Below are positions 9,307 through 16,784 of a stretch of 41,076 nucleotides of DNA, one piece after another. Numbering within the stretch: position 1 is the stretch's first letter; every line of letters starts with the position of its first letter. Origin of the DNA: Catenulispora pinisilvae (GTDB taxonomy: Bacteria; Actinomycetota; Actinomycetes; Streptomycetales; Catenulisporaceae); assembly GCF_015356865.1 (NCBI RefSeq), contig NZ_JAAFZA010000078.1, positions 1 to 41,076 of the forward strand, given 5' to 3'. Under the pieces are notes generated by a model. That model did no database searches. It saw only the letters and a program-made list of their open reading frames with translations, and was not told the origin of the DNA. Position numbers and translations under genes: made by a program.

Positions 9307-10579
9307 CGCGCAGTTCCCACATCCGCTGCCAGGTCCGGGCGCCGTCCTGGGCCCGCCGCCGCACCGCCGAGTCCCAGTACCCGAGCAGCCGGTCGGCGTC
9401 CGCCGGGTCGTCCTTGCGCACGACGCCGAGCAGGTGCCCCGGCACCAGCGAGAGCACGTCCCGGTCGCCCGGGAAGTACGCCGCGGCCAGCGCCAGCGAC
9501 GTCGCCACCGCGACCGCCTCGGCGGTGGACATCACCGTCGAGGGCCGTTCGATCTCCCAGCCCTCGGCCGAGCGGCCCGATCGCAGGTCCCTGAAGGCCG
9601 TCACCAAGACGCCGAGCACCGCGTCGTCCACGCCGAAGGCGGCCTGCCCGGTCACCGCCTTGGCCAGCGCGCTGTGCGCCTGCCGGCGGACCAGCCCGAC
9701 CTCGGCGTCCGGGTCGGCGATCGGGCCGATGGTCTCGAAGTTGAACCGGCGCTTCAGGGCCGCCGACATCTCCGACACGCCGCGGTCCCGCAGGTTCGCG
9801 GTCGCGATGACGGTGAAGCCCGGCGCGGCGTAGACGGCGCCGTCGGAGGAGCCCGAGAGCTCCGGCACCGCGATCCGCCGGTCGGACAGGATCGACACCA
9901 GCGCGTCCTGGACCTCCGGCAGGCAGCGCGTGACCTCCTCGATCCGGGCCACCGCGCCGCCGCGCATCGCCGCCATCACCGGCGAGGGCACCAGGGCCTC
10001 GCCGGTCGGGCCCTTGGCCAGCAACAGCGCGTAGTTCCAGCCGTAGCGCAGGTGGTCCTCGGTGGTCCCGGCGGTGCCCTGGACCACCCGGGTGCTGTCC
10101 CCGCTGACCGCCGCCGCGAGCAGTTCACTGAGCATCGACTTGGCCGTGCCCGGCTCGCCGACCAGCATCAGCCCGCGCTCCCCGGCCAGGGTGACGACGC
10201 AGCGCTCGATCAGGTCGCGGTCGCCGACGAACTTGCCGGAGATCTCCATCTTCCGCACCGGGTCCGAGCCCGCCGCCGCGCTCGACGCGTCGCCCGGCGC
10301 CGCCGAGCCCTCGGGCAGCTCCAGCACCACGCCCTGGCTGCCGCAGACGAACAGCACGACGGCGCGCGGCGTCAGCCGCCAGCCCGGCGGGCGCGGACCG
10401 GTGTCGTACGCGGCCAGGAAGCGCAGCTCGGCGGCGTGGACCGCTTCCGCCGGCTCGATCTGCCTGGCGACGCCGTGCTCGGCATCGATACCGTGTTCGG
10501 CATCCATACCGTGCTCAGCGCCCAACTCGTGCTCAGCGTCCATACCGCTCTCATCCATCGCTGTGTTCCGGTTCCCCAT
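9290..10579 (-). CDS. MoxR-family AAA+ ATPase, YehL type
   Basis: 429 residues from the ATG at 10579, 5 nt after the upstream stop with GGAGG/GAGGG ahead of it; an in-frame codon further upstream would overlap the previous gene by 150 nt and was not chosen. A repetitive tail (residues about 8-36, DAEHG-type units) precedes the AAA+ core. Walker A is GEPGTAKS (141-148). The Walker B position reads ARIEEV (211-216), with Glu where the Mg-binding Asp usually stands. Sensor 1 is N262 in IATAN and the arginine finger lies in ALKRRF (R277/R278). MoxR ATPases act as chaperone-like remodellers together with VWA proteins. YehL is a recognised MoxR subgroup found with VWA and SWIM genes, as here. Its likely partner is the fusion protein encoded next. 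Confidence 0.9.
   Translation of the reverse strand: MGNRNTAMDESGMDAEHELGAEHGMDAEHGIDAEHGVARQIEPAEAVHAAELRFLAAYDTGPRPPGWRLTPRAVVLFVCGSQGVVLELPEGSAAPGDASSAAAGSDPVRKMEISGKFVGDRDLIERCVVTLAGERGLMLVGEPGTAKSMLSELLAAAVSGDSTRVVQGTAGTTEDHLRYGWNYALLLAKGPTGEALVPSPVMAAMRGGAVARIEEVTRCLPEVQDALVSILSDRRIAVPELSGSSDGAVYAAPGFTVIATANLRDRGVSEMSAALKRRFNFETIGPIADPDAEVGLVRRQAHSALAKAVTGQAAFGVDDAVLGVLVTAFRDLRSGRSAEGWEIERPSTVMSTAEAVAVATSLALAAAYFPGDRDVLSLVPGHLLGVVRKDDPADADRLLGYWDSAVRRRAQDGARTWQRMWELRDVLKG
10473..10544 (-). repeat. 18-nt tandem repeat, four copies, at the start of the AAA+ gene
   Basis: Four consecutive 18-nt units (plus strand 10473-10490, 10491-10508, 10509-10526, 10527-10544), the first two reading CCGTGYTCGGCATCSATA. 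They encode six-residue units of the type MDAEHG/IDAEHG/LGAEHG ahead of the AAA+ core. The period keeps the frame, so copy number could vary without inactivating the gene. Confidence 0.85.
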
Positions 10580-10584
10580 ATCCC

Positions 10585-13500
10585 TCAACGCCTCCGGCCG
10601 GTCGTCAACTCTTCGAGCCGCGGCGGGTCGCCGTCCAGCACCCGCTGCCAGGCGGCCGCGTACAGCTCCGGGACCGGCAGCCGGGGCAGGGTCACGTTCA
10701 GCGCCGGCAGTCCCTGGGCGTCGATGCCGAGCCACCGGGACTTCCAGGCCTCCACCGGCAGGACCGGGGTCTTGAGCGCCAGCCAGCCGCCGGGCAGGAA
10801 CAGAGTCCGCCCGGCCCGGGGCCGCGAACCGGTCACCACCAGCGGCGACGCGCCGAGCTCGGCGCGCGCGGCCTTCAGCCGGGCCGGCTTCCAGCCGGTC
10901 CAGGCGGCGGTGTTGCGGTCGGTCGGATCCGGCAGCGCCAGCACCATCAAATACAGGGTGGCAGCATCCTGCGACAGCTTCAGGTGAGCTGCCGCCTCGG
11001 TCACCAGATGCGGCACCGACCGGGTCGGATCCTGCGCCGGATAGGGCTCCGCAACCTCGGGAACCACCATCAAGGCGTCGAGCGCTTCGCCGAGCAGCGT
11101 CCGGATCACCGGGACCGCGTCGGCCCCGGACCCGGCGGCCAGCACCAGTTCCAGCGCCGGATCGTCGGGGCCGCTCAGTTCCCCGGGCACCAGCAGGGTG
11201 TTGAGCCAGCCCTCGCGGCCCTTCGACGCCCGGAACGGGCCGATCTTGAGCCCGTCCTTGGCTTCCGGGTCCGGGACCGCCTTCATCCCGAGCGCGGCCT
11301 CGATCTTCGCCGCGCCCTGGAAGTAGCCGCCGGTCAGCCGGGTCGCCGGGTCGCGCAACCGGGTCCGCAGCAGCTCAGTGGCGCCCGGGAGCGCACCGCG
11401 CAGCGGATCGCCGTAGGGCAGCCGGTAGGCCAGCCACAGCAGGGCCCGGACGATGTCGGAGGTGGCGAGCGCGTCCAGTCCGGAGGGCATGCCGGGTGTG
11501 CCGGGCGCGCCGGGGGTTTGCAGCAGCTCCCACGACTCGATTCCGGCGACCCCTTGCAGGATGTCGGCGACCGGCAGCTGGGCCTGCCAGGTGTACCGCG
11601 GTTTGAGCGCCGCGTGCGCCTCGGTGAGCAGTTCCTCGGAGATCACGACCCGCTTGCCGAACTTCGCGGTCCACCAGGCCGCGGCGGCCTCGATGTCGGG
11701 CCCGTGCTCCCACAGTCCCGTGACTCCGGGACCGGCCAGCGCGCCCAGCAGTTCGGCGGAGGTCGCCGTGGCGAACCGGTCGAAGCGGTTGAGCGCGGCC
11801 TTCACCTGCGCCGGTTTGAGGCCGAGCCGGTTGCGCGTCTCGGTGTCCAGCTTCCCCGCTCCGTAGGTGATGACGCCGGGGAGCCCGGCCAGGGCCAGCG
11901 ATGCCTCGGCGGAGGTCATGCCGGTCGCCGCGGCCAGGTGCTCCACGGCCGCCGGGTCCCAGGTGACCGGGCCGGTCGCGAGCAGCCCGGCAAGCTGCTC
12001 CAGCAGCCCCTTCGGCCACTGCGGGACCGGCGTCTGCCCGGAGACCGCCCAGCCGTCGGCCACCGCCTCGAACGTGTCGCCGCCGGTGAGCTGGACGCCG
12101 CGCCAGAAGGTGGTGTGCTTCAGGCCGTCCCATTCGCTGCCCGTGTCGCAGAACACGATGCAGCCGTCGGCGGTGCGCAACACCTTCCCGGTGGTGGCCC
12201 TCTTCTTCTCGAAGTCGCCGTCCAGCCGCACCACCCGGACACCCCGGAGCGCCGAGCCGTGCTCCAGCAGGCCCGAAGCGGCGACGGCCTGGACCAACTC
12301 GGTCAGCGTCCGGCGGACCGGCTCGGCGGACATCGGCGAGGCGGCCCGGTAGGCCAGGCCCGGCAGCGCCGCCAGCAGCTCGACGGCCTGCCGCACCGTC
12401 TCGCCCTTCCGCCATTGCTTGCTGATGTCCCGGCCGTGGAACGCCGAGACCAGCCAGGACAGGGCGACGCCGGGCGGCGGCGGGGCCTGTCCGTAGGCGG
12501 AGGAACTGATGATGACCAGGCCCGTGGTGACGTCCTGGAGCGTGTCGTTCCACTGCGGGCGGGTCAGGCGCGGATCGACGGCCTCGGCCCCGGCCTCATC
12601 TTGCGCGTCGCCGTCCAGCGTCTCGCTGATCCGCGTGATGTCGGCCTCGCGCTCGATCGCCTCCAGGACGTAGCCGGCGATGCCCAGGACCAGGTTCGGA
12701 TGCGTGATGTCGGGCAGTGCGGCCTGGACCGCCTCGGCGACCAGGGTGGTCCTGGTGGTGGACTCCTCGGTGGTGGACCTCTCGGTTGTGGACTTCTCGC
12801 TCGTGGCGTCGTGCAGGGCCAGCTTCGCCGCGTCCATCAGGGCCCTGGCTCGCTCGGCGTCGACGGTCCGCAGGAACCGGGACCCGGCCTCGTCCCTCGG
12901 GACCAGGTAGTCCCAGTAGTTGAGCGGCGGGACACACCAGGTCCCCTTGGCGAATTTCGGAGCCCGCTGTCCGATCTGGAGGTCGGCGATCCGGCGGGCT
13001 CCGGTGGACGTGGTGGACGTGGTGGACGTGGTGGTGCGGGAGGTGTCCGTGAAGGTGAGGTGCGTCAGCTGCGCCTGGCTCTGATGTCCGGGCGTCGTCA
13101 GGGCTCTGGGAGCGTCGGCGCCGGGGAACGAGACCAAGCCGACGGGGTACTGGTTGTGGCCGGCCGGGGTGAGGCGGACCGAGCGGCCGTCCACGGCCTC
13201 GCCGACGGTCGTTCCATCAGAGCCCTGATGGACGCGCCACCCGAGCACGCCGTTCGCGGTCGCCATCGGAGAGTTCTCGGTGCCCGGCACCGTGGGGCGG
13301 ATCCAGCACAGGCGCCGCAGCAGGGTGCGGCCGGAGGGCAGAGCGTCCTCGAAGAAGGACGGCATGCTGGTGCGGCCGACGGTGCCGGTGGCCGGATCGA
13401 ACTCCTGCCAGTCGTCATGAGCGCCCTGGCCCCGGCGCCAATAGGTCGTCCCGTCCGAGAAGACGTCTGCCGACTCGTGCAGCTCGGTGTCGCCGGCCCG

Positions 13501-15753
13501 CAGCGGGCGTTCGCCGGCCGAGCGGCCGTGGCCGGGTATCTCCATCGAGGAGAACTGGCTGTAGATATAGCCCCCGAACGTGGCCCGGTCCAGCTTCCGC
13601 AGCGGGCTGCCGGACCAGTAGGCGCCGCCGGGGCTGCCGTAGCTGTACCACATCAGGAGCAGCTGGCCGTCGGCGAATCGGAGGGTGGAGTTATACAGCT
13701 GCGTGCTGGTCGGCATCGACGCCGTGTGTTCCAGGACCGTCCCGGTGCCGTCGACGACAGCGATCTGCGTGTCCTTCTTCACCACCAGGTACGGCCACTG
13801 TGTGAAGATCTCGAAGGCTTCGCCACGGGCCGAGGGGAGCCCGGAGCCGTCGCCGGTCAGCTTGACGCAGGCCGCGTCCAGCGCGGGCCACGAGTACTCG
13901 TCGAGGATCCCGAAGCGCAGAGCTTCGGCGAGCAGTGGGGCGACGTCGAAGGCCGCGACCCGCTGGAGCGCTTCGGGGTTGACCGCCGCGACTCGGGCCG
14001 AGAGTGCGCGGCGGATCTGGTGCAGCGCGTCGTGCAACGGGGGCAGGCCCTCTTCGCCGACTTCCGTGGCGCGCCGGTCCAGCCAGCGCCGGACTCCGAC
14101 CAGCAGGCCCGGCACCGCCTGGAGCTCGGCGAACCGGCCGGCGATGGGGCCGGTTCCGGCGGCGTCGGTGGGCGAGGAGCCGGCGGCGAACCGGTCCATG
14201 GACCGGTCCAGGGCCGCGCCGAAGACCGGGTCGGCGGCGAACGCGGACAGGTCGCGCTGGTCGGGGGTGTCGGCGGCGTCGAGCCAGTCGCCGATGTCGA
14301 AGTGCCAGGAGGGCTGGTTGCCGGTGCCGGTGCCGGTGCCGGTGACCGGCAGGCCCAGCTCCAGGCACAGATCGATCAGGTCGACGTCGATGCGGCGCTG
14401 GTCGACGACCGCCAGCGGCCGGCCCTCGGCGCGCAGCCGCGGAGCCATCCGGGTCACCAGGTCGAGCAGTTCGGGCAGCCGGGTCGAGGCCCGGTACCAG
14501 CGCCAGCCGCGCGAGCGGTTCTTGACGAAGCGGCCGAGCCAGCCGGCGGCGCCGTCGGCCGGCTGGGCTTCGGCGGGCACTGAGTTGCTCAGTGCTGATT
14601 TGGTGGGTGCTGCTTCGGTGAGCGTTGCTTCGGCGGGTGCTGATTCGGCCGGCCCTGCCTTGGTGGGTCCTGATTCGCTCGGCGCGATCAGCGAGTCGAT
14701 CGCCCCGCAGTCGGTGAGCAGTCGCAGCCAGAAGGTGTCGGCCTCGGTGTTCGGAGCGCCGGGGAAGGCCGGGTTCATCGCGAGCAGCTTCCCGCGCACG
14801 GCCGGGTCGGCCTGGGCCAGCCGGGTCAGCGCGGGCGCGTAGGAGACCCAGAACGGCTTCGCCGCCTGGGCCAGCGCCGGCTGGTCCAGCAGGTCGCGCA
14901 GCAGGCTCAGCTCCTCGGCGGCGACGTCCAGCCCGGCGGCCTTGGCCAGCCGCTTCATGTCGGCGGCCAGCCCCGAGTACGGCGGCAGGCCGCCGCTGGT
15001 CCGCTCGGTGACCAGCAGCCGGAAGCGCCGGAACGCCTCCGGCGCGGCGGTGCGGGCGGACAGGGCCCGGGCGTACTCGCTGACGGCCTTCGCCGGCAGC
15101 GCGCCGTTGAGCGCGAACTCCAGGAACGACTCGGCCAGCACGTCCTCGTCGACCGCCAGGCCGTGGGCCCGCTCGGCGTCGCGGGCCTTGGTGAACATGG
15201 TCGCGGCATAGGTCTTGTTCTCGGCCGCCAGGAACATCCGGCCGACCTGCTCGTAGTAGGAGGGCAGGAAGTGCGGCACGGCGGCGGCCAGGCGCTTGCC
15301 GAGGGCGTCGAAGCCGTCCTTGGCCGAGCCGGGCTTGTTGCGCGCCAGCCGGCCCAGGCTCTCGATCTCCTTGACCAGGGCCAGCGCGTGGTGGCCGTTC
15401 GCCGGGTCGTGCACCAGCGCCCAGGCCGGGAAGCCGAGCGACTTGCGCAGGACCACGCCGACCTCAGCGACGCCGTCCGCCTCGGGGGCGGGCCGGTCGA
15501 AGCCGAGGAACTCCATCGTCAGGTCCTCGGCCTCGCCGAGTGAGCGCGGCACCAGGCGCACGACGGTGCGGTCGGGGAGCGCCGGGTGGCGATAGGCGCG
15601 GGTCTGGAGCACGTCTTCGCGCTCGCCGGGCTGGTCGCCTTCCTTGCCGGTCCAGGGGATCACCGCGCCGGCGTCCAGCAGCGCTTCGGCGGTGGCGGCG
15701 GTGGAGGTCGCAGTTGTCGCAGTGCTCGACATCTCTGTGCTCTCTGTGCTCAC
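10585..15753 (-). CDS. Giant 1,722-residue protein of the MoxR/VWA/DUF4132 operon, function unknown
   Basis: I do not recognise a characterised domain along the full length. The start is GTG at 15753, with GGAGGAG 6 nt upstream, overlapping the previous gene's TGA as GTGA. After a Ser/Thr-rich tail (1-20), residues about 45-330 are helical with TPR-like spacing (the segment from SYYEQVGRMFLAAENKTYAA on). The middle (about 640-900) is rich in Trp/Tyr/Gly strands and could be a beta-propeller. The last 700 residues are alpha/beta. Low-complexity linkers expand by short in-frame repeats. No signal peptide or membrane segment is evident, so it should be cytosolic. E. coli YehI/MolR are also large proteins of this locus type, so this chain may be the scaffold or client-binding part of the system (inference). 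Only the gene boundaries and operon membership are firm. Confidence 0.85.
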   Translation of the reverse strand: MSTESTEMSSTATTATSTAATAEALLDAGAVIPWTGKEGDQPGEREDVLQTRAYRHPALPDRTVVRLVPRSLGEAEDLTMEFLGFDRPAPEADGVAEVGVVLRKSLGFPAWALVHDPANGHHALALVKEIESLGRLARNKPGSAKDGFDALGKRLAAAVPHFLPSYYEQVGRMFLAAENKTYAATMFTKARDAERAHGLAVDEDVLAESFLEFALNGALPAKAVSEYARALSARTAAPEAFRRFRLLVTERTSGGLPPYSGLAADMKRLAKAAGLDVAAEELSLLRDLLDQPALAQAAKPFWVSYAPALTRLAQADPAVRGKLLAMNPAFPGAPNTEADTFWLRLLTDCGAIDSLIAPSESGPTKAGPAESAPAEATLTEAAPTKSALSNSVPAEAQPADGAAGWLGRFVKNRSRGWRWYRASTRLPELLDLVTRMAPRLRAEGRPLAVVDQRRIDVDLIDLCLELGLPVTGTGTGTGNQPSWHFDIGDWLDAADTPDQRDLSAFAADPVFGAALDRSMDRFAAGSSPTDAAGTGPIAGRFAELQAVPGLLVGVRRWLDRRATEVGEEGLPPLHDALHQIRRALSARVAAVNPEALQRVAAFDVAPLLAEALRFGILDEYSWPALDAACVKLTGDGSGLPSARGEAFEIFTQWPYLVVKKDTQIAVVDGTGTVLEHTASMPTSTQLYNSTLRFADGQLLLMWYSYGSPGGAYWSGSPLRKLDRATFGGYIYSQFSSMEIPGHGRSAGERPLRAGDTELHESADVFSDGTTYWRRGQGAHDDWQEFDPATGTVGRTSMPSFFEDALPSGRTLLRRLCWIRPTVPGTENSPMATANGVLGWRVHQGSDGTTVGEAVDGRSVRLTPAGHNQYPVGLVSFPGADAPRALTTPGHQSQAQLTHLTFTDTSRTTTSTTSTTSTGARRIADLQIGQRAPKFAKGTWCVPPLNYWDYLVPRDEAGSRFLRTVDAERARALMDAAKLALHDATSEKSTTERSTTEESTTRTTLVAEAVQAALPDITHPNLVLGIAGYVLEAIEREADITRISETLDGDAQDEAGAEAVDPRLTRPQWNDTLQDVTTGLVIISSSAYGQAPPPPGVALSWLVSAFHGRDISKQWRKGETVRQAVELLAALPGLAYRAASPMSAEPVRRTLTELVQAVAASGLLEHGSALRGVRVVRLDGDFEKKRATTGKVLRTADGCIVFCDTGSEWDGLKHTTFWRGVQLTGGDTFEAVADGWAVSGQTPVPQWPKGLLEQLAGLLATGPVTWDPAAVEHLAAATGMTSAEASLALAGLPGVITYGAGKLDTETRNRLGLKPAQVKAALNRFDRFATATSAELLGALAGPGVTGLWEHGPDIEAAAAWWTAKFGKRVVISEELLTEAHAALKPRYTWQAQLPVADILQGVAGIESWELLQTPGAPGTPGMPSGLDALATSDIVRALLWLAYRLPYGDPLRGALPGATELLRTRLRDPATRLTGGYFQGAAKIEAALGMKAVPDPEAKDGLKIGPFRASKGREGWLNTLLVPGELSGPDDPALELVLAAGSGADAVPVIRTLLGEALDALMVVPEVAEPYPAQDPTRSVPHLVTEAAAHLKLSQDAATLYLMVLALPDPTDRNTAAWTGWKPARLKAARAELGASPLVVTGSRPRAGRTLFLPGGWLALKTPVLPVEAWKSRWLGIDAQGLPALNVTLPRLPVPELYAAAWQRVLDGDPPRLEELTTGRRR
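12758..12802 (-). repeat. 15-nt in-frame tandem repeat, three copies
   Basis: Plus-strand units GTGGACTCCTCGGTG, GTGGACCTCTCGGTT and GTGGACTTCTCGCTC at 12758, 12773 and 12788. They encode a Ser/Thr/Glu-rich linker (STTE units) in the 1,722-residue protein. Confidence 0.8.
13003..13029 (-). repeat. 9-nt in-frame tandem repeat, three perfect copies
   Basis: GGTGGACGT occurs three times back to back (13003, 13012, 13021), followed by a partial fourth. It encodes a Thr/Ser linker (TSTTSTTST) in the 1,722-residue protein. Confidence 0.85.
14592..14681 (-). repeat. 15-nt in-frame tandem repeat, six degenerate copies
   Basis: Six consecutive 15-nt units (14592, 14607, 14622, 14637, 14652, 14667), approximately GTGCTGATTCGGCGG on the plus strand. 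They encode a Pro/Ala/Glu/Thr linker of five-residue units (types APTKS, APAEA, GPAES) in the 1,722-residue protein. Confidence 0.82.
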
Positions 15754-16622
15754 TTCGTCTCCTCCGCGTCCTTCACGACCCGGCCCGCGTAGAGCGCCGC
15801 CGCCATCCGCACGCCCTCGGACCAGGCGATCGGCCCCACATCAAGCAGCCGCAGGGAGGTCCCGTCCGCGGTGAAACTGAGCGAACCGGTCTCGGTCTCG
15901 CCCTCGTAATACGCCTCGCCGCACCAGACCCGGGCCTCGACGGTCCGACCGTCCTCCAGGACCCGGCAGACGGCCTCGCCGCCGCGCACCTGGTAACCCA
16001 GCGACGTGGCACGCCCCGTCAGATGCCGGACCTGCTCGTAGCGTCCGCCCTCGTAGGCGTCATACGCGCGGGCGTCGGGCCGCAGTTCGGCGGGCCGCTC
16101 CCACGTCTCCCGGAACAGCTGGTCGAAGGACTGCGTCACGTCCAACTCGGCGGCGAACTCGCGCAACTCGCTGAGATCGGGCAGCAGCACCGGATGCGGC
16201 ACCGCCACGCGCTCGGCGGCCAGCCGGCGGGTGTCGCCGTCCAGCGTGACGACCCCGATCCCGCGCTCGTCGGCGGCCCGCAGGAAACCGACTTCGGCGG
16301 TGTCCCAGTGCCCGGCGTCGTCGACCTCGGCGACGACCAGGTCGGTCAGCACCGCCCGCCACGCCTCGTCCGGCCACACCCGGGCCAGCAGCGCGGCCGG
16401 CACCGGCAACGACCGGAGCATCCACTTCTCGATCTCGGTCCGGCAGCCCCGCTCGTGCTGCGCCAGCCACTCGGTGAGCTGTCGCAGCTGGACGACGGCG
16501 GCGTCGTCCTTGAGCTTGGCGGGTATCGAACGAAGCAGCTTGCCCGCACTGTTCCGCGCCACGACCTTGCCGCCGTCGAGGGCCACCTCGTACGACGGGT
16601 CGGCGGTGGAGATCCACCCCAT
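15750..16622 (-). CDS. DUF4132-domain protein, first gene of the MoxR/VWA operon
   Basis: 290 residues. The C-terminal half carries DUF4132 hallmarks: a VPHPVLLPD segment, then LREFAAELDVTQSFDQLFRE, as in the C-terminus of E. coli MolR/YehI, followed by a beta-rich region (about 195-280). The N-terminal 130 residues are helical. YehI and MolR are about 1,200 residues, so this is the domain on a short stand-alone chain, with a giant protein encoded immediately downstream in a GTGA overlap. ATG at 16622 follows GGGAGGAA, a strong ribosome-binding site, and this is the first gene of the tightly packed run. The function of DUF4132 is not established; here it is likely part of one complex with the AAA+ and VWA proteins (inference). 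Confidence 0.85.
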   Translation of the reverse strand: MGWISTADPSYEVALDGGKVVARNSAGKLLRSIPAKLKDDAAVVQLRQLTEWLAQHERGCRTEIEKWMLRSLPVPAALLARVWPDEAWRAVLTDLVVAEVDDAGHWDTAEVGFLRAADERGIGVVTLDGDTRRLAAERVAVPHPVLLPDLSELREFAAELDVTQSFDQLFRETWERPAELRPDARAYDAYEGGRYEQVRHLTGRATSLGYQVRGGEAVCRVLEDGRTVEARVWCGEAYYEGETETGSLSFTADGTSLRLLDVGPIAWSEGVRMAAALYAGRVVKDAEETK

Positions 16623-16712
16623 GTTGGTTCCTCCCCAGGGTCTGTTGACCAGCTGGGCAGGAACCTATCTGAAGTCGCCGACAGCCATGGCCGGTGTTTG
16701 TACCGGGGTTGT

Positions 16713-16784
16713 GATCGCTACGGCGGCACCTGGATCGGCGGCTATGGCAGCACCTGGATCGGCGGCTATGGCAGCACCTGGATC
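16713..16784 (-). repeat. 24-nt tandem repeat, three copies, carrying the stop codon
   Basis: Units at 16713-16736 (degenerate), 16737-16760 and 16761-16784 (identical, GGCGGCTATGGCAGCACC then TGGATC on the plus strand). On the minus strand each unit carries TAG, at 16768, 16744 and 16720. Because 24 is divisible by three, the true stop of the glycosidase gene is followed by two further in-frame stops. The rest of the 143-nt gap to the next gene (16623-16765) shows no clear promoter. Confidence 0.9.

Noticed and set aside
10984-14583. 1,199-codon frame antisense to the giant operon gene
   Set aside because: Arg/Gly/Gln-rich shadow frame with no motifs; the minus-strand gene is fixed by coupling to both neighbours.
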